Part shown: in pieces, positions 1 to 10,789 of the stretch | How positions within the stretch are numbered: the stretch's first letter is position 1 | Layout: the number at the start of each line of letters is the position of its first letter | Source of the DNA: Pieris napi | Lineage: Eukaryota > Arthropoda > Insecta > Lepidoptera > Pieridae | Assembly (NCBI RefSeq): GCF_905475465.1 | Contig: NC_062236.1 | Span: 940,001-1,004,000, forward strand | Direction of reading: 5' to 3' | DNA: 64,000 bases | The notes under the pieces: generated by a model | Databases searched by the model: none | Told to the model about the DNA's origin: nothing | The model's input: only the letters and a program-made list of their open reading frames with translations | Program-made: the position numbers and the translations under genes

Positions 1-217
1 CAGTTATAACTCCTAATTATGAAGCAATTAAATCGAATCGAACAAAACAAATGGAATCAAATTAAATTATGATTCTTGAAAGAAATGGAAGGAATCTGAA
101 TCATTCCATCAATAATAGAAACAAGCAATAAAAATCAACGGTCAATGGACTTGATCAGCGTTTATTTTCCACAGACTAACAAGCTATTAGTATTACAAGT
201 AAATAAAACATTAGTTT

Positions 218-485
218 GGGGTCCTCATAGCCTAGCGGTCTTATTAAGTGGCAGCTAGGTGATGGGTACCGGGTTCGACTCCCGGTTCGAGGGCAAGTTT
301 TAATTTAATTTAAATTTGTTCTCGGCCTTTGGGACGGTTGTGCGCTACCGGGCGAGTGCTTAAACCGTACATAGAGGACACTGTCGAATTTCTAAAAAAC
401 AAGCACGAATTATATAAAAAAATCCTATACTTGACGCTGGCTAATGCACAAATCTAGCCATAGCCATAAAAAAAAAACAAAAAAA
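218..485 (+). mobile_element. tRNA-derived SINE, copy 1
   Basis: This short interspersed element has an internal RNA polymerase III promoter. The A-box-like string TAGCCTAGCGGT lies near 230 and a perfect B box GGTTCGACTCC near 275, followed by a tRNA-unrelated body and an A-rich tail. It is bounded by a 13-bp target-site duplication, AAAACATTAGTTT, at 205-217 and 486-498. A second copy lies at 4071-4324. The parent tRNA and the partner LINE cannot be named from the sequence. Confidence 0.85.
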
Positions 486-498
486 AAAACATTAGTTT

Positions 499-1934
499 TG
501 ACACATGACAGATAATTAACAATGTAAATAAAGTTTCAATCGCAAATTATAAAAAAACGTTTGTCTCTACTCTTTGCTTCCGTAACTCAATACCTAATTG
601 TACATTTCTTTATAAGGTAATCACTTTGATATCATATGGCCATAATCATAATCCAAGACATTTTGTATCTGAGTGTGTTAAAACGTTTGTTAATAATAAT
701 TATAATTTTCTGATTTTTAGTACACACGATTTCAAAAAAATATCATTTATAATTTACAAATGTATGAAGTAATTAACAAAAAGATTCACATGTCTAAATG
801 AAGTTTTAGCTCATTTTTATCTAAGAATATACAATTATTTGAACAGTACATAATTGTCACTTAAAATAAGTTAATAGGCACGTTCAAACACTCCAAATCC
901 AAACAATTTTTTACAAAATACAAGAAATAGGAAAATAAATAAAGAACCCTGTAAACTCCCCGACCAGGTTAGTAAATATAAAGATTTTCTCATTAAGGTC
1001 GGTCCGGAGTGCGGGTTGAATATTAATTGGGATAAAAATATATACAGGTGGCTCACCGTCAATCAAGGTTATCTGTCTGTGTCACCGTCGACCTCGGACT
1101 AAAATGATTTATCTCTGGGTTTTTTAATCTTTTCAGGTTGACATTTTTATGCTAATTGTAACGTTTTTTCATAAGTAAACTGGCTAATCCGGCAAACATT
1201 GCATGATATAAAATATTCAACTTAATAGTGCTAATGGAAAGATTAAAAAACGAAAACGATATTTAAAAAAAAAACACGATACCTATCTAACAAACTACAA
1301 CATCAGCCGTTTCAGACGATACAAATATCTTTCTAGGGCGTTAGAAGATTTTTGTATCGTTAAAAAAAAATGCTTGTGTCAGGAGTTAAATTTAGTGGCG
1401 TTTGTTGTATGGATGTTCAGATATATGTTAAATGAAACACTCTGTTTAAAGGTGGGTAACAACTGGCTTTAATTGTAACCCAGCTTTTTGCAGGGGTTGC
1501 AACGCTGGATTAACAAAAAAACTAACTTGCCTTATTGCAGAGTACGTAAATCTCAGTGACACTTATGTTATTGGACGAAGTCTTTCTGAATAAATCTCTT
1601 TGGAAGCAGCTTAAGATCAAGGAGTTTGGTTACAATCTCTATAAAACGTGAATACTGTGTACATAGTATGTTAATATAGATAATAATCCCACATGCCTCG
1701 GAGTGCTTATTAAGATAGTACCTTGTATATTAACCAAACAAATTATTTTAAACCCAATTAATATTAAAGTTCTTCTACTATCCTACAGTGACTTTAGGAA
1801 ACAGTCTTAAATGAGTCGTTAGGACTAATTGGACATTAATTTTCGTAGCTAAGTTGCACTGATCTTTATATTTTTAATCTTCAATCTTAAGTTAACCGGC
1901 TGGGTTGTCTAAGAAAAACTGCTCTCAGTATTTA
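499..1934. other. no gene recognised, AT-rich
   Basis: No coding region or known repeat was recognised here. A small hairpin lies at 1316-1360, with arms of about 19 bp starting ACGATACAAA and with small mismatches. Short open frames in this stretch look like chance. Confidence 0.5.
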
Positions 1935-2400
1935 TTTTACATCTTCTGACTACTTTTATTATTGAACGTACTTGAAGTTGAACTCAAACAAAAAATATGG
2001 GTAACCAAGTACACTTATGAACGCCAACAGAGATGTTAAATTAATTCTAAATTTACATTCATTACCAGTTCGCAAGTCAAGGGCGTAGAGCGGACAAGAA
2101 GAACTGGCACGAAACTCTCCGCCACTCTTTTTAATCGCTAAGTTTTGAGTCATACAAATTGTTTGAACTGGAGCAAATCAATCCCAAGGATTAGGATCAT
2201 TTAAATTATCGTCAAATTTATAAAAAGCTTTATGATTAATTAACGTTAAACGAGAGTTTTGAATTTATTCAGTGATAATTCTCTAATTTCGCTAGGGAGT
2301 TTGTTGTAAAAACGAATACAATTTCCATATAAGGAGTGGTTTATCTTTTGGTGTCTGGTTGGAGTTAATCATCCTACTCCTGATGAACTTCTCTGGTATT
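1935..2400 (-). mobile_element. CR1/jockey-like LINE 3' end (family A)
   Basis: On the minus strand, roughly 2360 to 2180 encodes a frameshifted LINE C-terminus of the type 'RFYNKLPSEIRELSLNKFK' followed by 'NHKAFYKFDDNL'. This resembles the better preserved C-terminus at 58047-58496. It is followed by a 3' UTR (about 2150 to 1940) that recurs at 4.4, 9.9, 12.5, 14.4, 29.9 and 51.3 kb. The UTR core reads, on the minus strand, TTGCGAACTGG and CATAAGTGTAC. This is a dead 5'-truncated copy. Confidence 0.65.
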
Positions 2401-2439
2401 GGTAACCCGTCTGATTAATTACTACCACCTATTTCTTTT

Positions 2440-2690
2440 ACCAATCTGTTGCAGCAAATTCCTCATCAAAAAAGATGCCTCTTAAACTATTGTTGAACAA
2501 TTATTCTTTTAAGTTCGTCTCTGTTACTTTTATCCCCATAGCTTGTTCATTGTTATACCTATTATCCTATCCATACATTGGACAGTCGGTCAGAACATGT
2601 AACACCGTCTCTTCAGCTGTATTGCTAGAAGGACAGGCAGAACTTTGTCTAACCCTGAACCCGTAAAGATACGACAAGAATCCACCGTGA
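2440..2690 (-). pseudogene. degenerate LINE C-terminal zinc-knuckle segment
   Basis: The minus strand reads 'AEETVLHVLTDCPMYG', preceded by a cysteine-containing stretch. This matches the C-terminal motif (C-x-C...E-x-V-x-H-x-L-x-x-C-P) found after the RNase H or reverse transcriptase part of R1/jockey-type LINEs. Stops and frameshifts interrupt it. It abuts, but probably does not belong to, the family A tail at 1935-2400. Confidence 0.5.
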
Positions 2691-3334
2691 TTTCATCAAT
2701 CCCGTTGGTTTTATTGGTTTTGAGTATATAATTTCGAATTCATACGAATGTTAAGGGATAGCTTTGTAAGAGAAAACGAATGCGATCCATGCAAGCGTAA
2801 GGGTTTTGTTTAACCAAATATAACTGCTAATGTAGGAACTGCGCCTAGAATTTCAATCTTGTTTGACTCGTACTGTGCAATCGACCGTTTAGTTAGAAAT
2901 TGGTTTGCACAACACTTAAACCATATCAATAGCGTCGGAGTCGTGTTAACTGCCTTTGTGCATTCTAAGTGTTGATGTTCACGTAGATGTAATATAATCT
3001 GTAATTAATTAGAAACTTTGATTATCCTAGGTTCAAGTATTATGTAAGCAGATTTAATGCAATTTAACCCCCCCCTCTTACAAAAGACAAGTCAGCAAAA
3101 GTAAGCAAAGCTCTCAAAGATACATAAACGTCTTAACTTTTTGTAGGAATCCTCGAATATGCATTTCCTTTTTAAGTATATAGAATGTTTGGGTAATATG
3201 TGTAAAAAAGTAAATAATTACTGTTGACGTAATCACCAAATATGAAAATCAAAGATCCCTTCCGCCCCCCTATAGTGCTAACGTAATACTTAATACCTAT
3301 GTAATTGGAGATTTGTATGATTTTTTTTTTATTT
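2691..3334. other. no gene recognised
   Basis: AT-rich sequence with no supported coding frame, RNA or repeat boundary that I could recognise. Confidence 0.4.
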
Positions 3335-3465
3335 TAGCTAAATTATTTACTAACACTTCGTTGCATACAGAAATATAATACAATTACATAATTAAATGAA
3401 AAGAAGGCCAAGTGGCGGCCTTATCGCTTTCGAGCGATCTCTTCCAGGCAACCACTGTGAGAAAA
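3335..3465 (-). mobile_element. LINE 3' UTR fragment (family B)
   Basis: This contains the block GCGATCTCTTCCAGGCAACC on the plus strand, preceded by an 'acacttcg' segment. The same arrangement recurs at 6235-6420 in the same orientation and at 14730-14880 inverted. The inverted copy reads GGTTGCCTGGAAGAAATTGC. These repeated ends, with no coding part, fit 5'-truncated non-LTR retrotransposon copies. Confidence 0.55.
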
Positions 3466-4070
3466 AAAAGCTGGATAATGTAAGCAAGAAGTGCAAAAAT
3501 ACATAAGACATAATATAGTTATTTAGACAAAACTAATGGAACAAAACAAAGCAATTACTGGCAGTACTGGCCCAAATGATCAATATAATTTTGCCTTTTT
3601 GATGGCAGTATTTTTATCCCTTAACTATAAAAAAATAGAATACTAGCTTCGATCTTTAATAGGCACAAAAAGATCATAATCTACTGGCCTATATCAAAAT
3701 GAAATGCCACAAATATAGCTTTATAATATATAAATAACGAGTATATTATTATGTATATAGGCTGTATGCCATTAATAATTAAAGTGTTATAAAATATTTT
3801 TAAAACACTTTTTACGGTAATGGTAATGTAAAAATGTGCCAAGAGGATAAAACGGGATTTATTCTCGTCTGAAAATTTAATGCTGCTTTAAAATGTTAAA
3901 ATTTGGTCCTTGTAAATCTTTTAAAAGGTTTTCGACTTACCCGATTCGATGTAAACCTAATTTAATATAATGTATGTTATAATAAACTAAGTGGTACGAG
4001 TAAGGCGTGGGATTTTTAACATTGAAGTAATATCTTTATTAAAAAAAATATATAAACCAATTATACAGTT

Positions 4071-4324
4071 TGGGGGCCTCATAGCCTAGCGGTCTTATTA
4101 AGTGGCAGCTAGGTGAGGGGTACCGGGTTCGATTCCGGGTTCGAGGGCAAGTTTAAATTTAATTTAAATTTGTTCTCGGCCTTTGGAAGGTTGTGCGGTA
4201 CCGGGCGAGTGCCTAAACCGTACATGGAGGACACGGTCGAATTTCTAAAGACAAGCACGAATTATAAAAAATCCTATACTTGACTCTGGCTAATGCACAA
4301 ATCGTGCCAGAGCCATAAAAAAAA
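4071..4324 (+). mobile_element. tRNA-derived SINE, copy 2
   Basis: This is the same SINE as 218-485, differing by scattered substitutions and small indels. The A-box-like TAGCCTAGCGGT and the B box GGTTCGATTCC are intact. The element is bounded by a 12-bp target-site duplication AATTATACAGTT at 4059-4070 and 4325-4336 and ends in an A-rich tail. Confidence 0.85.
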
Positions 4325-4384
4325 AATTATACAGTTCGTATAATTTTTCTTTCCAGCCAGTGAACTGTGAAATGTGTGGTTCAA

Positions 4385-4745
4385 TTTAAATCAAGTCAAG
4401 TCAATGACAAAATCATTTATTCATATAGGTAACACAATGTACACTTATGAACGTCATAAATTAAATATACATTAAATGCTTCTAATTTTACATTAACTGC
4501 CAGTTCTCAAATCAAGGGCGTAGAACGGAAGAGAGGAGCTGACAATAAACTCACCGCCACTATTTTTAATCGCGTTTGTAAGGAGCTTGAACCATTACAC
4601 CACGTTCCACATGACTTCAGTAATAAATAATTATAAAATAAATTAAAAACAAAGATTTGTCCTCTATCAGCAGGAGGGATGGTGAAATAGGAGCACGCAC
4701 TTACATTCTCGTGGGAACAACACGCTAACACATAGTCAAAATAAT
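4385..4745 (-). mobile_element. LINE 3' UTR, family A, long copy
   Basis: This shares its whole length with 29855-30180, including the block near 4655-4720 that contains ATTCTCGTGGGAACA, and shares the terminal part with 1940-2150. Its orientation is minus. The 74-codon open frame inside it (4507-4731) lies within repeated 3' UTR sequence and is not regarded as a gene. Confidence 0.6.
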
Positions 4746-5315
4746 TAACATCACCGCATACACGAATTCAAGTACGACCAGTCACCACAAGTAACACCCG
4801 TACACGAGTATGACGCATGGCCAGCCATCGGGCCCCTCGCCATATTTTAGGAAGAGAGACAACAAGACGCAAAAGTATGAAATGTCGGTAGTATCTGTAT
4901 AGTATATGTAATGTATGTATGAGCAAGCTGCACTAGATAACTAAATATATGAGAGGGTGAGATGTAAGAACCTAACAACCCTACGGATCCATAGGCTTAC
5001 AGACGTACCCTTACACATAAATAGTGAATATATAAATAAGTACGTAAGTCTGCAACAAGAGACCTAAGGTAACAGGCGGATCCCAACGGGTAGGATAAAA
5101 GGTTAAAGGTGGTGAGATTATCTCAAAGCTATTTCAGGCTCACCACGTTAATTAAGGGCTTGATGTAGTCTTCGCCACTTTGAGAGGAAGCGAAAATTGA
5201 ATAAGACAGAGCAATATTGAAATCTGATTTACTGTTCAAAGAAATTATCTTAAATGCTACTTACACCTGTCTACCTACTACTTACTACTTCACAAATACA
5301 TGATATTATTCTCGT
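4746..5315. other. no gene recognised
   Basis: I recognised no coding region or RNA. The sequence is of mixed composition with no repeat partner that I found in this window. Confidence 0.4.
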
Positions 5316-5520
5316 GAACAGCCTTGCGATTCTGTAACTCACGCTCTCATATCAGTCGTGAAGCAGTCATTTTACGATTTGGTATTCTGATAAGGAGGGA
5401 GCTTGTAGTTTATTGTTTATCAGAATGCCAAACCGTAAAATGACTGCCTGACGACTGATTTGAGAGCGACCGCCGCTGCGAAAACCGCTGTGCGAGTTCG
5501 AAAGAACAACTGCGTGGGCC
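5316..5520. mobile_element. hairpin MITE (family C), copy 1
   Basis: A long hairpin is formed by 5343-5392 and 5418-5467, about 50 bp per arm with a few mismatches, around a loop of about 25 nt. The outer end GATTCTGTAACTCAC and the module TCGCACAGCGGTTTTCGC (here inverted) also occur in the second copy at 22208-22379, but in a rearranged order. This is a non-autonomous element; the superfamily is unknown. Confidence 0.6.
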
Positions 5521-5694
5521 GTGTCAGCAGTTGTGTTTTGAAACAATTCATTGAAGTCTTAATTTTCATAAATTTACTTAAAATAAATTAGTAAATACTA
5601 CGTATATATACGTAATATTAGATTATTTTTTCGTTTCCACTCCAAATTTGTATTCGGCTTAGACTTAAAAGTGTTAATCTTCTTTCGTGATAAA

Positions 5695-5998
5695 AATAAA
5701 TCAGTGGCACTACAACCTTTTTATATCTAGGCCTCAGATTTCAGTATCTGTTTTATGATACACCGTTCGACAAGTCCATGGCTGCACAGCCGGGGATCGA
5801 ACGTACGACCTGAGGGATGAGAGTCACTTCTTGGGTCTAAGGCAAGCCGGTTATCTCACGAAGTTCCCCTCACTATTCGAGTGAATTTTAAATGTGCACA
5901 TAGACAAGTCCATTGGCGCGCAGCCGGGGTCGAACCTACGACCTTAGGGATGCGAGTCACACGCTAAAGGTAGGCCAACGCTTTACCTTCCTTGACAA
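5695..5998 (-). mobile_element. tRNA-related SINE (family 2), dimeric or rearranged
   Basis: On the plus strand two modules of the form 'GCCGGGG(A)TCGAACxTACGACC' lie at about 5788-5815 and 5922-5945. Each is the reverse of a B box. The second is followed by the 5' tRNA-like end. Single modules of this family occur at 13848-14108, 16435-16642 and 17635-17865. Two B boxes in one locus suggest a head-to-tail dimer or an insertion of one copy into another. Confidence 0.65.
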
Positions 5999-6234
5999 CT
6001 CAATATAATAATTATTTAAATCATTCTACATGCTGATATACCGATAAAATAATATGAAGCCAAATTCAGATGAAAATAATTCTGAGGCCGCTTCTGAAAT
6101 TGAAGTCACAAAGTTCGAAGTCATGTTAAATTTTACGAGTGTCGTTGATCAGACGAAAACCACTACATAAAGTTTTGGGAATTTAAGTGATCCTGTAAAA
6201 TGTTATCTCTTTGGTCATTAGTAATCCATTTCCT

Positions 6235-6420
6235 TTTTTTAACTATTGTGCATAGTAGATTTTATAATGTCTATAATTCGCAATTTATTTAATTACACTT
6301 CGCTACATGTATAGAGAAACCAATAACATAATATATAAAAATTATAGGGGATGCAACGGGCGGCCTTATCGCTAACAAGCGATCTCTTCCAGGCAACCCT
6401 AGTAAGGGAGAAAACTAAAA
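6235..6420 (-). mobile_element. LINE 3' UTR fragment (family B)
   Basis: This shares GCGATCTCTTCCAGGCAACC and its upstream AT-rich part, including 'acacttcgctacat', with 3335-3465. It is in the same orientation and has no coding sequence. Confidence 0.55.
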
Positions 6421-6451
6421 AAAAAGATGGTGTAGTGAAACACTCGCTAGT

Positions 6452-6507
6452 GTGGTTTTAGTCACCAGTCCGAAAGGGCGTGGGTTCGTATCCCACCGCT
6501 GTCACCA
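6452..6507 (+). pseudogene. reverse-transcribed 3' half of tRNA-Leu(UAG)
   Basis: Fifty-six nucleotides match the 3' part of an insect-type tRNA-Leu(UAG). There is an anticodon arm with loop TTTAGTC, a long class II variable arm TCCGAAAGGGC, a T arm GTGGGTTCGTATCCCAC and the acceptor 3' strand, ending in CCA. Nuclear tRNA genes in animals do not encode CCA, so the source was a mature tRNA. The insert is flanked by 21-bp direct repeats at 6431-6451 and 6508-6528 with one mismatch, starting TGTAGTGAAACAC. This fits 5'-truncated LINE-mediated insertion. The D arm is missing, so it cannot be a working tRNA. Confidence 0.85.
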
Positions 6508-6837
6508 TGTAGTGAAACACACGCTAGTTGGTTTAACACTGATTTATTTTTAAACTACCCTCAATAAGTAAATAATAACACCACAGATGGATAAAGTGCA
6601 AGAAGTAGATTACCAAATCTTATAGATTCACTAACCTTAAACTAAAATAATACAAAAAAACTGAACCCTAAAAAGCTGAACTCACGAATTCATTGAATTG
6701 CGATGCAATACAAAAGATTTAGAAATACATGAATTACAAAAGATACGATTGAGCAGGATATGATATTTAATTACTCTTTCATAAATATTGATGATTTATG
6801 AAAATATCAGTTTGCATATTTATTACACATCCTTATC

Positions 6838-6990
6838 GGACGCCAATGCAGAATTTCCGAACCAATTGGACTTGGGGTTCTTCAAGAGTGTACCAATTCT
6901 TAAGAGGCTGGTGACGCAATAACAATTGGAATTGAGTGTCCAAGGGAGGCGGTATCACATTGAGTGAGCCTCCTGCCCGTTTGTCGTATA
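6838..6990 (+). mobile_element. LINE C-terminal/3' UTR fragment (family D)
   Basis: The plus strand carries a diverged form of the block 'CGAACCAATTGGACTTGG...CTTCAAGAGTGTACCAATTC', ending in a segment of the type 'GAGCCTCCTGCCCGTTTG'. The same block is at 15060, 18620, 20985, 21740, 29725, 48820 and 49985. At 49985-50320 it is still open and encodes a LINE C-terminus. Confidence 0.6.
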
Positions 6991-7970
6991 AAAATTAATA
7001 AAAAGAAATGAATTATAATTATTTATTAGAATTATTACTTATTTATTATTTTATTTATTACTTTTGTTATTACTATTTAGGTTAAAACGTAATATTTATG
7101 GAAAATATGGTACTCATATTGAATACCCAATCCTATTTTCATTATCATCATATCATCCCGCTAAATAAATAAATGTATATATTTAGTGAAAACAGTCTAA
7201 GAATAACATTTTGAAAACCTTAATGTCAAAGAAATACCTTTTTTAGTTTATTTTATTTTATTATGTTGCCCGGAATCGCATTGAATAAATTCAAAAGTCT
7301 ACAAATTCCGTCATCAATTAGATTCTATCTAAAACTAAACTTGGATAGAGCCAACTGCCATTTAAATACCTAACCTACTTTTCCGATTAAAAATATTATC
7401 ATAAATTACTTAAGGAACTTCTTCGTTCCATGAAAATTCCGCAGATAACGAGTAAATTCACTAAGTACTTCAACTAAAATTAAGTAATCTCTGGATGTTT
7501 TCATAAAGGGATATTCAAAGAAGTTTTCAACTTGGACTTTTTACTCTTATCTAGTTTTTATAAAAAGCTTCGATCCAGCGCTGTTTTACTGCATTTTCCC
7601 TCGTTTTCCTTCTAATGTACCCTTAATCCACTTCTCCGTTTAAAGAATCTTATCTTTATTTTCGTTAATCAGACTTTCAAATACTTTTCAGACTTAAGTC
7701 AAATAAAAATTGAAAATGGTATTCACAATCCAATGATTAACTATTTGAATCTTAGACTTCCGTTCACCAGATTTAGCCAATGAAGATTTATAAATCCTTC
7801 CACAGAAAATGTAATGTATATACAAGTATAAAAAAGTAAGCATCCAAAATTATTTAAAACATATAAAGAAACTTGCTTGTATATACCGAGGGATCCAACA
7901 CGGCTGCGGGTGCCTGCATGTTGAACCGCGCTATATTCCAAAAATTGTTACGCCATGGCTGTAAGAATCA
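6991..7970. other. no gene recognised
   Basis: AT-rich sequence, including an 'attattact' low-complexity stretch near 7015-7075. No supported gene. The minus-strand 66-codon frame at 7741-7941 resembles nothing I know. Confidence 0.4.
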
Positions 7971-8095
7971 TTAATCACCTTCCTAGAAGTTATAGATCGC
8001 TGCAATGTAATGTTTTCAAGGGGAAGGTGATTAGGTTTTTAAAGTCAAGGTGCTTTTATAGCGTGACCAAATATTTAGAACATAAGTTTATCAAT
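7971..8095 (-). mobile_element. small hairpin element (family E), copy 1
   Basis: The ends TTAATCACCTTCC (7971-7983) and GGAAGGTGATTAG (8022-8034) form a hairpin. The flank, with 'ttttatagcgtg' and 'acataagttt', matches the flank of the third copy at 60685-60813 in inverted orientation. A second copy is at 27722-27862. Confidence 0.6.
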
Positions 8096-8289
8096 TACTC
8101 ATAAATGACTTGACTTCTTATTATGACATTTGCATGCCTATTTATGTATGGCTGATTGTGCGGACTTGGCAAATAAAGGATTTATTTATTTATTCATGTG
8201 CCCAGATTTATTCATTTATATTCCATAAATCTGATATAGACCAGTGCCGATAATTTTTGAAACCTAAAAAAATTACAGTAGGATGAAAC

Positions 8290-9205
8290 CCATTAGAAAA
8301 GCAGGGGAATATGATCAAAATGAAAGGAAAAATAAATTACGGTCGATCTGAGGTCGGGAAGGGGTAGGGGGGGGGAGTTTTAAGGGTAAAAAACGGTTTA
8401 TCTCGATTTCCGGCAAAACTACAAGTCCTATCGAAGAAAGATAAATGGCAAAGTTGGAGGTAATAAAAAGATCTAAAACTTTTGTATTCACACATTTTTC
8501 ACATAACCTCAAAATTTATGTGATTATTTTTCCGACCCAAATATCGGCCAATAGAATTGCACCATTCGACGTCACGTGGTACAACCTACATGGTATTATA
8601 CTGATAATTTTTTGTGAAAATTTTCTCTGGTCGTTGCTTCAAGAAAAGTATTAAGTAGTTGTTTTATTCATTATGAAATTCTTATTTGTTAACTGTACAT
8701 TTCGTCTCATGGTGCAATTCTATTGGCCGACATTTGGGTCGGAAAAATAATCCCCCGAATACCACACGAGCTTCAAAATTATCGGGCATTTCCCGATAAT
8801 TTTGAAGCTCTTGTGGTATTATAAGTGAAAAATTCAAAAAACCAAGTTTTTGGTTTTTTATTTTTATCTTTAACAAAAATATTTTTTTTTAACGAAATTT
8901 GGTGAAAACTTACCTTTCTATGTCCCAAATACACTGTAATTTATTTGATTAAAAATATTTATTTGTTCACCTTATTTTGAATTAATATCGAAAAAACACC
9001 CTAATTTTCAATCGAAAATTCTGACGTCAAAATTTCAGCTTTTTTCAAAAAGTTGGTGTGCTTTCAGTTCGTTGAAATCTCTACTTTCCTATGGTAAAAA
9101 TATATATATATATATATTACCATAGTAAATCTTCTCAGAAAACGCAAAAAATCGTATGCAGTAACGCCCAGACCTGTCATCCCCTTCCTTACTTCTCTGA
9201 CCACG
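8290..9205 (-). repeat. interspersed repeat (family F), copy 1
   Basis: Most of this stretch recurs inverted at 24405-25815, from the block 'aggaaggggatga' through 'GACGTCAGAATTTTCGATTG' (read on the minus strand) to 'CATTTTGATCATATTCCCCT'. It includes a (TA)n run near 9100-9117. No open frame is conserved between the copies. This copy carries the inserted MITE 8524-8824, absent from the other copy; the other copy has its own insert at about 24955-25790. Confidence 0.75.
8524..8824. mobile_element. 301-bp hairpin MITE with 4-bp target duplication
   Basis: Alignment of the two family F copies shows a clean insertion. GTGA is duplicated at 8520-8523 and 8825-8828 and is single (as TCAC) at the empty site 24765-24768. 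The insert begins TTATTTTTCCG and ends GGTATTATAA. It contains an inverted pair 8526-8564 / 8710-8748 (39 bp, one mismatch) and a compact hairpin 8758-8820 (29-bp arms, one mismatch, 5-nt loop). No protein is encoded. The superfamily is not assigned. Confidence 0.85.
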
Positions 9206-9879
9206 CAATTTATTCTTTATTTTAGGGAAAGTATAGAAATCATTAGAATCATTAAAAAAAAATGGTATTTGATTTAAAAAAAAAGGTTTAAGAATAACTT
9301 TATTTCTCATAAGAATTCCATACAAAATTCACTTACTGAGAAACACATCTTTAAAACTAAGATTAAAAATAAGAAATTAGAGCGCACAGATGTAGGTACA
9401 TATATAAAATAACAAAACAGAACAGCACCAAAAATGTGGGTAGACATAATAAACTTGATCAGTCAACCAAGCAAAACACGGATGTTCGAATTTGATTCTT
9501 TACTACATGTGGCATTGATGGCATAGTCTGATATAACAAGTTTATATTGATTATTTTATTATTTTTCATAACACTATTTTATTTTAGTACAAGGTTTATA
9601 AAACATTTTTACAAACTAAAATCACTTATAGGCAAATTTTGGTCAATATCAAATACAATTCTTTAACACCGTGAGTGGTGTTAGTTTAAAGTTCTTTAAA
9701 TATTAAACATTTCAAGTGTTATCGCATTCTTGTCAATATATATATATTATATTTTAATCACTTATTTGTATGTAATTAATGTTTAAGTTTTTAAAAAGGA
9801 GTTTTCATTTAAAAAAAATTAAATATGACAGGAACAGTGGTATTATTTCATTCACGATACTTTTAGTGCAGCCTATGTA
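9206..9879. other. no gene recognised
   Basis: AT-rich sequence with an 'atatatat' run near 9738. No gene or repeat partner was seen. Confidence 0.4.
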
Positions 9880-9939
9880 TATAGCATTTAATGTATATTT
9901 CTTTTTTGACGTTCATAAGTGTACATTGTGTTACCTATA
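9880..9939 (+). mobile_element. LINE 3' UTR fragment (family A), Helitron target
   Basis: This contains GACGTTCATAAGTGTACATT and 'gtgttaccta', the family A 3' end. It breaks off exactly where the Helitron 9940-10366 begins, so the Helitron probably inserted into this LINE tail. Confidence 0.6.
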
Positions 9940-10366
9940 TCTATATATATAAAAATGAAACCCGTTTTCCGTTGTCACGACATAACAGGAAAACGGCTTG
10001 ACCGATTTGTCTGATTCTTTTTTTATAATATTGCTTGAAGTACGAGGATGGTTCTTACGGAGAGAAAAATTAAAAAAAATTGAGTGAAAATGTCTAAAAA
10101 CAACACTTTTCTATATTCCCATACAAAATATTCGTAATAATATTTAAAGGCAATTTGAACTTTACTACCATATCATAAAGTTCAAGTGTTAGTGGAGGGG
10201 TTCCGGGAAGGTAACTTTTTATTTTTTGACATAATGTATTTGTTGTATTATCAACTTTCTTTTTTTTATCTTACTAGCTAGACCGGTGTCCCGAATAGCA
10301 GAATAAGTGTTAAAAAAAAATAAAGAATCGACTGTTAGGCGGTACGATGTTCGCCAGGCCAGCTAG
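9940..10366 (+). mobile_element. non-autonomous Helitron, copy 1
   Basis: It begins TCTATATATATAAAAATGAA and ends in a hairpin-forming segment (GGCGGTACGATGTTCGCC) followed by CTAG. The host bases are A on the left (9939) and T on the right (10367), the standard Helitron insertion into AT without target duplication. There is no Rep/helicase coding sequence. It is almost identical to 20082-20506, so both copies moved fairly recently. Confidence 0.9.
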
Positions 10367-10789
10367 TTATGAATAAAATATTTTGTTTTTGATTTTTTGA
10401 TATACCTTAATAATTAATACAACGACCACTATAAAGACCTCAGCTTGTTTAAGTTATCGCGGAATATGCTTAAAAGGAGTACACTAAATCACCTGCATTA
10501 TGAGCACACCCCTCATACACACCCTCAAGTATATACCCATACTTTCACACCTTCACACAACACAGCCGAATTGGGTTTTTCTTAGTTAAATGTAAGAATT
10601 TAATATTTTTAAATGATTTGTTTCTTTCGAAAATGTTTGAATCTTTTTGCAATGTATAAGGCAACTTTTAATGAAGAAAGCGATTGCAGTTACGACTACA
10701 ATTTAGATTTTTGTACGACAGGATATTAAGGTTGCACATGAGGGCTACGGATATTGAAATTGCATTCAAAAAACGTCGAAACGAAGTTT

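Noticed and set aside
240..290. functional tRNA gene
   Set aside because: The A and B boxes are present, but the sequence does not fold as a full tRNA and is followed by a SINE body and tail.
4507..4731. 74-codon open frame on the minus strand
   Set aside because: It lies within a 3' UTR repeat that also occurs at 29855-30180, where the frame is not kept.
9089..9325. 78-codon open frame on the minus strand
   Set aside because: It overlaps the family F repeat and a (TA)n run. The frame is not conserved in the other copy.
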